Assembly (NCBI RefSeq): GCF_010389155.1
Contig: NC_057768.1
Location: 46,789,633 to 46,853,632, forward strand
Source: Erigeron canadensis
Lineage: Eukaryota > Streptophyta > Magnoliopsida > Asterales > Asteraceae
Length of the DNA stretch: 64,000 nt
Reading direction: 5' to 3'
Shown here: piece after piece, positions 35,804 through 53,016 of the stretch
How positions within the stretch are numbered: position 1 is the first letter of the stretch
Layout: each line of letters begins with the position of its first letter
Program-made: the position numbers and the translations under genes
The notes under the pieces: generated by a model
Seen by the model: only the letters and a program-made list of their open reading frames with translations
Database searches by the model: none
Told to the model about the DNA's origin: nothing

Positions 35804-36460
35804 AGCCACCTGATCAACAACCCTAAACCATTTCAACACTTGAACAAACTTGCAACCTTCACAATTCAACATGAGCTTCATAAAACATATTTCAAAGATG
35901 ACCAAGAACAATACAGACACATTTTGAACAAATTTACAACATCAACTAGTTTCAAAACCCATGAACACCATCAATGGGTCATTCACCCATTTTGACGCTA
36001 TTTTCATCCAAAGTGCCACTTCACAATGTGCTAAAACTTTACACTTGATCATTTACACACATTTTAACAAAAGTATGACCAACAAAACAAATTGTACCAA
36101 GAGCCATGAGGAGGGGGATTTCTAGGCCTCTAAACCAAAAGTTAGTCATTCAACCAAGAATGACCTAATACCTTCAAATCTTGCTAAATCCAACTTCAAG
36201 CTCAAATCAACTCTTTCCAATCAACAACACTAGTTCCTTATTCTGGAACTACCTATAAAAGGGTAAACAACTAAAATATAAGCAAAAGCTTAGTGAATAT
36301 ACTTGCATACATTTACGAATACGAAGGAGGGCAAAGTACAAGGACTTTTACATGTAACCTATGACACCGTTATGTCACATTTACATGTTCACCTTGCACA
36401 CTAACAACATATATATGGATCCATATAAGCTAAACAATCATAACAATCACATTTAGCGGG

Positions 36461-36543
36461 ATTCTTAGGCCCCGGAGGTTCTTAGGCCTCATAACATATC
36501 AACTATCGTGATTCTTAGGCCCCGGAGGTTCTTAGGCCTCATA
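36461..36543. repeat. 50-bp tandem repeat in the solo LTR
   Basis: Two adjacent units, the second partial, begin ATTCTTAGGCCCCGGAGG and continue TTCTTAGGCCTC. Within each unit TTCTTAGGCC itself occurs twice. The two units are almost identical over the shared 33 bases. Confidence 0.8.
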
Positions 36544-37581
36544 ATCACAATGCCCCACATGGGCTCATGCCATATCAATTACCACACATGGATTTACAAA
36601 CTTCAACATGAAATGGTCAAAACCACCATGGACAAAAGGCTTCAACATGATGTGGTCAATTGATCCAACATAAGGTATGCAAATATACTCACCTCCTCCG
36701 CAAAAAGGACAACAACGCTAAAACGAAAAGCACAAGCAGACTTCAACCTATAACCATATCATAAAATGCATAAGCTTACATTTACAACTTGACTAGCTCA
36801 ACCTAGTCATACTCAATCACTAGCTTTTCTAAACCCAAAACCCAACCCATTTGTCATTGAGTTACTTTCACCATTAACAACAACATTAGGTAGTTCATCC
36901 TACCTTTTTCATCTATATTTCAATAACTAGCAAAAAATCATCTTTTCTTACAAACTCAAATTATCACTTTGAACTTATAAATTTCATAATCAAACACATC
37001 ATGTAACTCAATGGTAACTAGGTTAACTAAGGAATTGGGGAAAATTAATCCATAATTCATTTTCTAGCAAAACCCTCAATTTGATTCATCCATGAACCCT
37101 AATTTCTCAATAACATATAAAATAATGAAACAGAAATCAATACCTCACTATGGAAGATAAAGCTTAGGGTTTTCAATTCACAAATTCTTCCCCTTTTCCT
37201 CTTAAATTTTCGGCCACCACCACAACCCACAAACCCTAACTTTTTAATTCTAGAATAAAAATTATTTGATGGTGATGATTATTATGGATGTTTCTTATCC
37301 TTGAATTTGAAGGAAATGAAATGCATGTAGAGAATGAAAAAGAAGAATAAGATAATGGGTGGAAGAGTGATTCATCACAAGGGAGATGGCTGGCACATCA
37401 GGGGCTTGCCACACCCTCTTCTTTTTTTGTGGGTATTTTTACCCGCTATCCGTTAAAATTCCAACTAAATTAACCCCATAACTAAAAACAAAATATTAGG
37501 AAATTAATTTAATGTCAAAAGTCAAAACTATAAAAAGGGGTAATTTCTTTTACCTTAAAATCTTTGGGGTGTTACATATGG

Positions 37582-38112
37582 AAAATGAATAATTCTCTTA
37601 ATTAAATAACTTAAAAATTTTCCTAATCATAGGATGAAGACAAGTGGCAAAATCAATATATAAAATTAGGAAAGAAAATGAATGAAATTCACATGTCACA
37701 ATTTTAAAGTTTTAGGCTAATTTTTATGAAGATGCATCATTTCCCTTTATATATTTCATTGAATCAAAAATTGTGGGTTGATATTCTCTTTTAAGTTAAA
37801 ATTTGTATTAAAAAAAGAAATGAGTTCTTTGCTTATTTATTAAGTAGTGGATCCTTTAATCATGTTAAACGTTTATGCGGAATGATGAATTCAGAAATCT
37901 CAAACTATTCATAACAATGCATATTTTATACAGTTGTAAAGTGTGTAATATAATATGTATATTTGTTGTAAACTACTAAAAAATATTGTAGATTTGTTAT
38001 TGCTCTTTTTTTTATTGGTTAAACACTTGAACATGATTAACTTGAAGCATTTTAACTTCGGAAAATTTCAAATTGAAAATTATACATGTTTAAGTATAAT
38101 TTTTTGGGATAT
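37582..38112. other. AT-rich spacer
   Basis: Nothing recognised between the solo LTR and the foldback element that follows. Confidence 0.5.
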
Positions 38113-38391
38113 AAGTATCTTGGAATGTAATAAACTTTGGGCGTATGTCTATAGTGTGAAATAAATACAGTTGTGTTCATTGTATGTAATCTTCCTTAAA
38201 TTATGTGTGTAAGAAAATGTATCCAATCAATAAAAAACTAACAAGTGATAGCTATATATGGTTTGTCATGTATGTCTTCTTACATACAATAGACATAATT
38301 TAAATTGATAACATACAATGAACACAATTTTATTTATTTTACACTATAAACATTCATTCAAAGTTTATTACATTGCAAAATACTTATTTTA
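38113..38391. mobile_element. foldback MITE, family D, copy 1
   Basis: Arms of about 110 bp (AAGTATCTTGGAATGTAATA on the left, inverted as TATTACATTGCAAAATACTT on the right) surround a short centre near 38,255. TTGTGTTCATTGTATGTAA is shared in inverted form. No coding frame. Confidence 0.6.
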
Positions 38392-38719
38392 ATCTTTTTG
38401 AATAAATTGATTAAAAGAAGAAATTAACTTTTGAGGGGAGTGCACTACTCTTAATTATTAAATAAGATAAAAAGTGACAAAGAGAGTCACGAGAGCTTGT
38501 GAGTTGGTGAAAGTTTTGGCAAGCACAAGACTGAAGATGGAACAAGAGTATGGGAAATCACTAAACCCGATAACGGGACCAGATGAGCTTTTGTTTGGCA
38601 ACGTTCCCAATTAATCAACCTGAATTTTAGTTGGTCCAACCTACGAAGACTACCTGTTGTAATTTGAGAGATATACAGTTATACACTTATATAAATGGGA
38701 ATAATTCAATCATACAAAA

Positions 38720-39535
38720 AATTATTGATATCAGTGGACAAATGTGTATGGTGCGAAAAAAATTAATACTATGCTCATTGTATGTAAGAGGGTTGGCATC
38801 CCATCTTTCATTTCCTTTTTCACCACTCACTTTTAACTAATCACAGCATGTCACCTTAACTCCACCACTCACTCACCACTCATTCAAATTTCGTTGGCAT
38901 CCGATCACTCACTTCACCAATCATTTTACAATTTTCATTTTGTTTAAACATTAAATTTTCATTAAACTAAAAACATTACATTATAAAAAGAAATAAAACA
39001 TACATAATACTTAAAAAACATTACAAACACATTACATAATAAATAAAAACATAACTAACAAAATAGTTTGAAAATACATAAAAACTAGAGAGTTGTGTGT
39101 GTAAATATGTAGTTAGTAGTATATATAGGAAAGGTAAAAAGATAAAAAAAATAAAAATAAAAAATCAAACGGCTCAAAATTTCGAAATGTAACCGTTGGC
39201 ATACCTCGAAACCATGCAACATTTGAGTGGTGGACCGCGTGGTGTGACCACGCATTCTCACCCCGCAACGCGTGGTGAGGCGTTGGCGGCGGTGTTGAGT
39301 GGTGGTGCCGCGCCTATAATCCATCCACCATCCATCCGTTGCCAAACCTCTAATAACTTTTAAATCTTGTCTATTGTTTATATTCGGTATATGTGACAAC
39401 TATATAAGCTGACAATTGTAATTTTTTGATTGGTTGGATACATACAATAGACAATATATGAAAGTTATTACATATAATAAACACAACTTTCATTATAAAC
39501 ATTAGTCAATAGTTAACACTTAACATTCCGAGATA
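38720..39535. mobile_element. foldback MITE, family D, copy 2, split by a PIF element
   Basis: A left arm ending ATGCTCATTGTATG (to 38,784) and a right arm (39,354-39,535, with ATATGTGAC, ATACAATAGACAATAT and AACATTCCGAGATACTTAT) match the arms of copy 1. The 563-bp PIF/Harbinger MITE lies between them. The left edge is approximate. Confidence 0.45.
38788..39350. mobile_element. PIF/Harbinger (Tourist-like) MITE
   Basis: GAGGGTTGGCATCCCATC and the complement of GATGGATGGATCC-like GGATGGATGGATT text ending GCCAAACCTC form the ends. The 3-bp duplication TAA (38,785-38,787 and 39,351-39,353) is the PIF/Harbinger preference. GTTGGCATCCGATCACTCAC repeats the left end internally at about 38,894. 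The 104-codon minus frame at 39,085-39,399 runs out of the element and is not a gene. Confidence 0.75.
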
Positions 39536-42500
39536 CTTATCCCATAATTATTCTTGCAAGCCAAATTATGCATAGTATTAGCTTACACGAATATACATAT
39601 TCTTTTAACAGCCAGATAATACGATGTCAGGTACTCCTTATGCGGCTCCCAATTACTAAAGATACGCACAAATAGTTATGACGTAAATAGAGGGAGCCCC
39701 TCGGGAAAAAAAAAAACAACTAACCATTCACCTGTATGGCTGTATGCATGACAACAAATATTAATAAGCCTTAATTGGTGAACTCCTATGTTAGTCCTTC
39801 TATGAAGTGATTAACAAAATCTGAATAATTAATTTTACTATCATATTAGGTCTCAATGACATTACTTTTTTATATATTCAACTCTAATTTTTAAAAGAAA
39901 TTAATCATGAAAAAACTTGTCTCTCCAATCATAAGAGCAATTTGTTCACATGTACTTTGATTTGAACCCAAAACCTTTAACTCCCTCCCTCCAAATCATA
40001 TCTCTTGTAATCGATAAATCTAAAACATCTGATTAACTTATACAGCAAAGTCTCTAAAAGAGGTTGAACTACCATTGGGATGTTTCGCAACTAGTATGCC
40101 AATTAATCCACCTCCAATTCAAAAGGCTAAATATAATTAAAAAGAGAAAACATTTTTCAAACAGAGGCGAACATTTTATTTTAAGAACTCAGTAACAAAT
40201 TCTATAATTGTGTATATCATCTAATTAAGGCCCGACAACTCCTAAAACTCTTTTGTAGTATCTCATTTCTTTTTCTAGTTTTTGTCTCCTAAAGATTGTG
40301 TGAAAGAAGCACATATAAACTTTATAAAGGGACAGTGTTGGTGAATTTACTAACATAGAACCAACATGCTTATGAGTGTAATTTGTGTGTAACATATGAT
40401 AGGGTATGAAAATGACACACAATAAAGCAATAATATAGTAGATGTTTAATAGGAGTATCTTCATTTATAATATAGTAGATTTTTTGTTGTAAATAACAAG
40501 TTCGATATATAGGTTTGTCTAGCGCCTTATTAGTTCATGTCCAATCTCTACATCGATCTTCACATTCGTTATTTGTTCTTTGTTGTATTCTGTCATTAAC
40601 AACCACTTCAATTCGTGGTTCCCTCAATAAAATTCTTAATTTTGTATTTATAGCTTTGATATTAGATTTAGCAATTTCAGAAATGAAGAGTTGTGATTGA
40701 TAATAAGTCATTTTTTAAGTGTGAATTTTAATCTATATCTCTATTTCTGTTATAAATAGAAGAGATTGTTTTCGAAATGTGTTTGTCATCTTATAAACAA
40801 TTTTCTTTCTTTATTTTCTAAATGTCCTATTCAATTTTTTAACTAGATGTATTGTTTTCTTTTACATATTATAGATATGATTCTTTTATTAGTAGTTACC
40901 TATAATGTATCTTAACATTGTCGATTTTCAGTTTTTTTAAGGCTACTTTTATACATGTATCAATCGAAGTACTCAAAAGTTTTAAATATACAATATATAT
41001 TGGTGTTTTGAATTTTTTAAATAATTGTTATTTTTTAAAATTTATAAATTCACTATGTGGACTCAAATGACTTGGCTTATATATTGTAAAATGCATCCTA
41101 TGATATATTGGTTCGGTTCGTTTGGTGTTCAATATTTATGGTTATAGATATGTGCATTGTGTATAAATTAAAAATTAAAATATAGTTGACCAAAGTTATA
41201 GCCAAAAATACCCCAAGCAATAATGAAAAGAATCAAACAAATGGATATTTAGACTTGTAAATTTGTCTTACTTTTGTAGTTGACCTAATTCAGATTACTA
41301 GGACAATAACATTTAGTACGAAAAAAAAGCTTTTACCAAACTCGAAGTTTCCAAGGTAGAGAAATGTACAGCTCATGAAGTATAGCTTACAATTGATGTA
41401 TACACATATCACTTTTTATTAAGTAATTTTAGCTTCCAAACGGGAAGAGGAAAAAGGAAAAGTCGGCTGAGCCGGGCCTAGTGAGAAACCAAAGCGACCG
41501 GCCAAACCGCGTTGAATTGTTTTTTGACTCGTTCTAAAAGCCGAGCCGAGAAAAATACAGTAGACTAAAGAATCGAGAAATTACACATAGACCCCTTGGA
41601 ATAATAAAAGTGTCGTTTTCAGCGTCTGTTGAAATCTAATGATTAGTGCCAACTTCCAAAGTACAGCTGTCACATGAATGTACTTACACGTTTATATATG
41701 CCCACAGATTCAGCGCTTAACCTATAGGAACTACAAACTACGAAGTATGATTACTTGATTAGTGATGTATAACTTGCCGTTAGAAAAAAAGTGATGTATA
41801 ACTTAATTGATCAACATAATTATTTTCTTAATTATAAAATCAATTTACATGAAAAAATTTTACAAATAAATTATACATGTCAAAATTTTATAATATTAAA
41901 ATGGTTATTAGACTAAAATTTTTAAAAGATAAATCATTTTCCAAGTAATATATATGCAACTATACAGACAACTAGTTAATAATTATGATTAAGAAAAATC
42001 AAATTAAATAATTTTTGAAATTTTTATTACGAAAACCACTAGCAATAAGCTAGCGAAAAACAAATAAAAAATAGTAGAATTTACAACATAAAGTTACATC
42101 AAATATCCAGTTAGCTTTTTACAAATTAAAACGATGCAGATATGATAATTTTAATGATGTAATTTTTTTTCTTCTTATTTTCGGTTTCGATTGATCTATC
42201 TGTCTCATTGTTTCTATGTATCACAAACATGATCCAACATAAGCATACAATGAGAAACGTAGATTTTGGATAGACTTTACGTTATATTGATACTAGTTAA
42301 GTTAAATAATGGGTTAATATTAAGTCGTTGGGTTTTTTGTGGTATAAAAATAGAGAGAAACATCTTATATAGTATATCTTAAGAAAATTGGTGTAAATTT
42401 AATTTATTGTAAATATTGTACTATATACCGCCGGTGATTTACCGGGGTTGATATGAATATAAAGTTCACTTGTCAAAAAATAAAAAATAAAAAATAATGG

Positions 42501-42714
42501 GTTAATATTAGATCAATGAATAGAAAAATAAAAGTGCAAAAACATCCAATGCACAATTTTTATTTATTTCTTTTTTTTCAATGAGAAATATATTATTAAT
42601 AAAAAAAAACCAATCTAATAAGATACTAGAGGTCTAAATACAAAATTATTACAATTCCAATGCAGAATTGATTGTTTGTATGTTTATCTCATAATCAAGA
42701 TGCATGTAATTGTA
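39536..42714. other. 3.2-kb gene-free AT-rich stretch
   Basis: No exon chain, RNA gene or well-bounded repeat was found. Open frames at 40,225-40,464 (-) and 40,515-40,700 (+) have no recognisable domain and intergenic codon usage. Confidence 0.5.
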
Positions 42715-43076
42715 CGAGATGGGTATCCACGCAATGCGACGGCGGTGGCGGCAACGGGTGGTGGTAACGATGTGGTTATTAATATAAAAGTAATTGACGT
42801 AAATAATAGTGTAGTTATTTTATAGTTAAGGAATGTATCTTTTGTAAATAACTTTATTAAGAATATTATAGAGATATTAGGTGAAAATATTTAAATTGAT
42901 TAATAATGAAGATAGATAGTTTGGATAAATATGGGTGTAAGATATTTTAGGGATATATTGGATAAATTTAGTTTGTGAGTTAGGAAGGCGTTGAGAATTA
43001 AGGGTATTTTGGGTATTTTAAAGGTAGAGAGTTGAAAAAAGGAGAAGGTAGTTTGTTTATTAATATAGTATATAGA
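42715..43076 (-). mobile_element. non-autonomous Helitron, CTCG-ended subfamily, 362 bp
   Basis: On the minus strand it begins TCTATATACTATATTAATAA and ends ...GGGATACCCATCTCG-type text (CATCTCG then T). It is closely similar along its length to 24,078-24,451, including GCGACGGCGGTGGCGGCAAC and the long AT-rich body. A (GATA)n microsatellite follows at the 5' end. Confidence 0.7.
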
Positions 43077-44170
43077 TATAGATAGATAGATATAGATATA
43101 GATGTAAATTTTATGTAGTTATTTGACTCAATGGGCAAGGAGTTTGATTCATCCCGAAATTTGGATTGTAATTAACAATTATATAATAAAATAAAACTTA
43201 TATATATTTACTCTTTTAAAAAATTGTGAAACAAAATATTTAAAAGCATATTCTATGACGCCTTTTGTAATGATATATTTGTTCAAGTTCTGCATACAAT
43301 CTATATCTGAATAATAACCTTTTTAATTTATAAGATAGAATTATACGAGTGACAATTAGCTAATCACTGTACAAATACACAACTAAATATCCTTATATTA
43401 GTTGTACATGACCGACGCAAGTTCTACCCAATTGGCATGTGTCGCCGAATTTGGCATGTCATGTTCGCCCACAATTGTTATCCAAAGATTTGCATTTTGA
43501 CACATCATTTTACGTCATATGTATTTGGTAGCATCATGTTTCAGATATATATGGCCAATCACTATATAGTCGATACTTATCTTTCTTACATTCAACTAAC
43601 CGAGCTACTTTCATTTCTTATGGATGTGACTCATGTTAATCCCAATGCACAAACATACATTTCCTTTCGTATATATATATCCACCATTTAAGAGTTATGT
43701 TAGGAAACATATATACTTATTTTCATGATAAAAAGGCGGATACTCTATGCATAAAACTTCAAAATTGCCTATAGTAATATATACTTGCTACGTTTATGTG
43801 AAATTTTTAATAATTACGTTGCTACTGTATTTAACACAATTGAATAAGACTGTCTAAATGTATCAAAAATTGTAATGAACTAATGATGACTAACGACAAC
43901 TTAATGACAAATACATTTAAAGCACATAAGTAGATGCATAGAATATATAAGCAGTAATCAATGCATTTAAGTAACTAAAGGGAAACTCGTGCAAAATAGT
44001 GGTGGTGGTGTGGTAATGACGGCGAAGTTTGGTGGTGTAAGGCTGGATTTGAAGGTGTTCAACATGCGTAAATGAACAAGGCTTAGTTTTGTTTAAGGAC
44101 ACAAGTTCAATTATCTGTTTACTAATATTAAATTATATATTCGTATTATAAATAGAGAGATCAAATAATA
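43077..44170. other. AT-rich spacer
   Basis: No gene or bounded repeat. A (GATA)n/(TAGA)n microsatellite lies at about 43,074-43,102. Confidence 0.5.
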
Positions 44171-44475
44171 AGACTGCTTAAGGAGAGAAAGTTGATTTTT
44201 AATTTTTTTATTCTTTATTTTTTTGTTTTCAATTTTTTAATTTTTTTATATTTTATTTTTAGTGAAAACTCATTCTAAAAAAAATAAAATAAAAAATAAA
44301 TACCTATAGATGTGTAGATATCTACATGTGTAAGTTGTATTTTTAAAAAAAATTATTTGATTTCTTTTTGAATGAGTTTATGTTAAAAAAAATGAAAATT
44401 AAAAAAAATTAAAAAATTTAAAAAATAAATTAAAAAAAATAAAATGAACCTTCTCTTTATTTTTTTCTTAAGCTA
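44171..44475. mobile_element. possible AT-rich foldback MITE
   Basis: GCTTAAGGAGAGAAAG at the left and the complement CTTCTCTTTATTTTTTTCTTAAGC at the right are inverted. The arms between are almost pure A/T blocks, with a TAGATGTGTAGATATCTACA palindromic centre. Simple composition makes the arms less diagnostic. Confidence 0.45.
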
Positions 44476-45480
44476 CATTCTCTTTAGATCTATACCCATA
44501 TTATAATACCCAACGGTGATGATTAGTGTAATTTATTGAAATAAAGGTGATTGATTCAAAAAGAGGGTAGTGTGTGATATATTTTGTAAATTTCATTAAG
44601 ACTATTTTTAAGACATCACCTATGGAGGTTGGTGGAGTAATAATAAACGAAAGATAGTTACTTATACCAATTGACATTAACAAATTAATCTTTTTAAATT
44701 TAATTTATACCAATGTTTTTAATATTCAATCTTAGAAATAATTAGAAAAACTCAAGACCGTTTATTGCTCAAATATGATTCTAGTATCATTAAAATGATT
44801 CAAACTTAATTTGTGTGTGAACGATTGTGATCACAACGAGGTGATAATAAAAGATAAAAGTCATAAGTAGTACAAATGTGAATTATTTGTTTAAATTTTC
44901 ATACAAGTTGACCTAGTTAATTATTTACTTAAATTACAAAACAATGTGTCATTTAAAAATACAGCCACAATTAACAATTGTATTACTCAAAAGTTTAAAA
45001 AGGTATCACTTTCCATATTCATTTTACAATATTTTAATCCAACTTTATTATTAAAAAAAACATGATAAATGGTATTGGTGGAATAATAGAAAGACCTTGT
45101 TTTAAGGGGGTAGTTTCGGGAAGTAAAATAAAACGACACGTTTCAAGGCGGCAAAGGGTGCGTTTGGTTGAACAAACCTAACCACCACTTTCCTTCCTGC
45201 TTCACATTCCTTTTATTTTTCTCTTTATATTTCCTTCTTTAAAAACTAAATTTTAAATAAATAAATATATTTTTTAACATTATTTGATTTAAATATATAA
45301 AATAGTAACAAATAATTCGCGGTTATTTCTGAACCTTTTTTTACCATCCAAATTATATAACTAAGAAAATAAAAAAAAATTATAAGTTCTCTTGTAAGTT
45401 TATAAAAATAAATTAAAAAAAAAACTAAAAATAAATAAACATAACAAACAAATACGAGTATACGAGTAATATAAATAACA
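44476..45480. other. upstream region of the demethylase gene
   Basis: AT-rich, with no exon. GGGTGCGTTTGGTTGAACAA at about 45,157 resembles the end of a MITE, but no partner end was seen. Promoter elements could not be picked out confidently. Confidence 0.4.
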
Positions 45481-45484
45481 TTCT

Positions 45485-45920
45485 CTCTCTATTATTTCAG
45501 TTTTTTCTAGCCAAACTCTTTTCTCTTTCTCTTTTTGGTTTTTATTTACTATTCATCTTTCTCTCTCTACACGGCCGGAAAATTGCTCTGTTATCACCGG
45601 AAAACCGATTTCTCGTAAATATCGACAACCGGAGCTGTTTTCTGGAGGATTTATTTACATTAAAACGCGGATTAAGTTACGACAACCGCACTTTCGGTGT
45701 AAGTATTTCGCGGTTTTACGAGTATACAGAGCTTAGCCGGTTAAATCTTCCGATCTCGTCTCCCGGTGGCTGTTTTAAGGGAATGTACGCCGAGATCGTG
45801 ATCTAGCGTTGAGATTTCTGCTTGTTGCATTCTTCCTGTTTATACATACATACATATATATCGTTTGTATCGTTTCTGTTAGAGAAGACGGAGAGCTCCG
45901 GCGAAAATTTTTGGAATGAG
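45485..45920 (+). promoter_or_regulatory. 5' UTR of the demethylase gene with upstream start codons
   Basis: The composition shifts to a CT-rich then GC-richer leader from about 45,485. A short upstream frame (45,783-45,806) encodes seven residues and ends TAG. A second upstream ATG at 45,916 lies five bases before the main ATG in another frame and, after splicing, reads 15 codons into exon 2. A strong GTAAGTAT donor at about 45,699 suggests that part of the leader may be alternatively spliced. Transcript start is inferred from composition only. Confidence 0.5.
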
Positions 45921-50313
<4,393 letters not shown>

Positions 50314-52104
50314 ACGCTTTGACTTGGCTAACTTGCATTCACATTGGAGTATCTAAGTTCTAACTACACAGAGAAAGTACATGAGCCATTTTTTAGTTTA
50401 TGAAGTCAGCAGAAGTGACGAAAATTAACCCACATTCGTAGATGAAACAGAAATATATTCTTTGTGCAGGCCTTCAATTGGGCAATTGGCACTGTGGTGA
50501 ATTCTTTTTTCTCCTTTTTAGGTAAGTAGGTTGCCATGGATTCAAATTAGCCGGATTATTCTTCCCCTTCCTTTTAATGTACATTTTGTTGTTAACAATT
50601 GATCAGTTGTCGTGAGGTTAAAATGGTTATTATACCATTAAAACCTCTTATTTAATGTCAAAAATCTGCTGCTTCGCTGACTGTAGGCGGTTCTTTATTC
50701 TTTTATGTATGTATGTAGCAATGGGGTCCTTTGACTACATCAATAACAATCAAGACACATTTTTATTTATCTAATCTTTTTATTATTCTTGTGTTTCTTT
50801 AATCTAATTATATATTATTTATTATAGCTAATCACCAAATCTTTGGTTTCAAGGAAAGGATTTTCTGATTCTTTGGCTTAGAAGGCAAGATAAACTCACA
50901 AGTTGCTTTCGTTATGCCTACTTCACAACAGAATAGACTGAACATTATGTACTACAACTTTCACAGCATAATTAATAACTTAAGAAGTAAAAAATGTCTG
51001 TATTATTTGGTATAAGAAATTAAATACTTAGCTTTTGGGGTTAGGTTCCATTTTCAGAGGTGCAAAAGACTGGTTGTTGGGGCCCTAGCTAAGGCCTATT
51101 CTTGATCAAACTGGAACTTTTAACATAGATGGATCAAATTGGAACTTTTATATATAGATTGGCAAAAAGTTTGTAGGGGAGAAGTCCACAATGAGTATTT
51201 AAAGATTATTTTGGGTAATATAAAAGTAACAGAGATTTTTCGTTTAAAGTTTTTTTACTGTAATTTTTAGAAGAGGCAGGCCTAACTCGAGTCTGGCAAT
51301 TCAACTTTCTAACAAAGATATTATCAGTAAACAAAAACTAAGATCCGTTTAATTTAAACAAAAACTAAGACAAAAAAAGTAAATAACTGAAATGGTATAC
51401 GTGGTTTTGGTAGAAATTACTATAGGTAACATTGGCGTAATTTTAATTTTACAGGTATAAAATCAATAATTTTGGCTAAGCTACAAGTAATATATCAGTA
51501 ATTTACTTCGTAAATTTTTTTTTTTTTTTGGTAACTTTATGAAATATAACAATCCAATCAAAATACAAAATCATAAGAGCATTTCAAGCAAATTCGTTCT
51601 TTTGAAATATTCGTTGATGAAATTAATGCGCCTAAAGGTTCAAAACATAAATAAATACAAAATAAAAAAATTATGCCCAAGTGCCCAACCGACGCTGAAA
51701 TCACGCTTAAAAGTGGGTCTCATAGTTGGGGATGGTCTGGGCTTTTTAATTGAATTCAAGGACCCATATGATGGGCTTTGTTGAGTCTAGGTGACGCTCA
51801 TGAGTCATGACCGATCCTATATTCGGAATCGGTTGAGCCCTTTCATATCGCCTAGTTACTCTATTAGTGTATGACTGTACTTCATAATATGTGTATATAT
51901 CTATGTATATTTGTCCAATATTGCATGTACGAGCAACACTGGGAGACAATCAAGAATTCAAGATGTATGTGATTAATCACAATGTTGTTTTATATCTACC
52001 AAAAGAAAAATATCAATCAACTTAATTAATTCATATGCTTAAAAACAAATTTAAAATCTAAAGAATTTGAACGGGGATTCTACTAAATCTCTTTCTTAGC
52101 TATA
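50314..52104. other. 3' UTR of the demethylase gene and AT-rich spacer
   Basis: The first 300-400 bases are probably 3' UTR. The rest has no supported gene. The open frames at 51,539-51,949 overlap on opposite strands and show no domain. Confidence 0.5.
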
Positions 52105-52414
52105 CTAGCTTAGTAACCCGCGTATTATGCAGGCAGATAAAATTTTTTTACTTTAATTTACCAAAAAATGTTTGTAAAAAAATGTATATATATAAAACTT
52201 AAAAAAAAGCATGTAACCCATTCACATGTAGCAAATTAAAATATTTAAAAGTGAAAATATTTAATGAAGGAATAGAAAATCAAAAATTAGATATGATGTC
52301 ATAAATTAATTAAATAAAAACAAATAATTAATAAAAAAATATCTCACAATGACAAGTAGGTTTTCCTTTAATAAAGATGACATCATCACAATTTTCTTTT
52401 ATTTATATAAGAGA
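52105..52414 (-). mobile_element. non-autonomous Helitron, 310 bp
   Basis: On the minus strand it begins TCTCTTATATAAATAAAAG after an A and ends with a CCTGCATAATACGCGGG hairpin, then TTACTAAG, CTAG and T. It lacks the GC-rich GGTGG core of the others, so it is a different subfamily. The 3' hairpin resembles the one at 23,984. Confidence 0.65.
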
Positions 52415-53016
52415 TGTATTTTTTTTTCACATGTCATTATCTTATGACTAAGTTGAATTTTAGGTATATGAATTAAGTTGATTTATCATTATCCATATCA
52501 AAATAAACTCAAAGATTGGAACTAGTTCATTCATTTTGATATGTGCGAGAAACTCTCCCTCCACATAAACGTTAGTAATAAAATCCATTCCCAAAACCTA
52601 ATTCTAGCTCCATTTAGAACGTGCCCTTGGTTGATGTGACAATGGGCTGTTTGATGTTTTTTTCTTAAAATAATATTCTCTTTGTTAACAGTGTCATATT
52701 TTGAATTATCAAAGTGTAATTTTTTCAACTTAATTTAACTTTAAATAATTTTGTTATATAATATTTGATAAAAGTTACATAAATTGATTGAGTTTTAGAA
52801 GTGTTCTCAGCGATATAAACTTAATAATATTTTATGTAACAAAATGAAAATAAAAATTAAAAGTCAAAATTTTGATAAAGACTTGGAAGATTTAAAATAA
52901 GACACTTCTAGTGCGAAGAAAGATTATATTGGAAGGTAAGCTAGACATTGAGCCGGTCAACCCAATAATCAGTTTCAAATTCTAGAAAATATACATATTA
53001 AAACAGTAGTTATCGA

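Larger units (their letters stand above)
35601..37576 (-). mobile_element. solo LTR, about 2.0 kb (Gypsy-like)
   Basis: On the minus strand it starts TGTAACACCCCAAAGATTTT, a typical start of large plant Ty3/Gypsy LTRs, and ends AGCCTAGTCCTGTCA. Flanks CATGG (35,596-35,600) and TATGG (37,577-37,581) match at 4 of 5, as for an aged 5-bp duplication. No gag-pol or second LTR adjoins it, so it most likely arose by LTR-LTR recombination. It holds two internal repeat sets: four quasi-palindromes at 35,661-35,803 and a 50-bp tandem repeat at 36,461-36,543. Its base composition is clearly less AT-rich than its surroundings. The open frames at 35,629-35,995 belong to it and are not genes. Confidence 0.8.

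Noticed and set aside
35629..35995. Two overlapping open frames
   Set aside because: They lie inside the solo LTR and have no recognisable domain.
36461..36543. CRISPR-like direct repeats
   Set aside because: Only two contiguous units without spacers, inside an LTR, in a plant genome.
39085..39399. 104-codon minus-strand frame
   Set aside because: It runs across the end of a PIF MITE into the flank, and lacks any transposase motif.
43437..43691. 84-codon plus-strand frame
   Set aside because: No domain or splice-consistent neighbours; typical chance frame.
45157..45240. GGGTGCGTTTGGTTGAAC as a MITE end
   Set aside because: No inverted partner or target duplication found within 1 kb.
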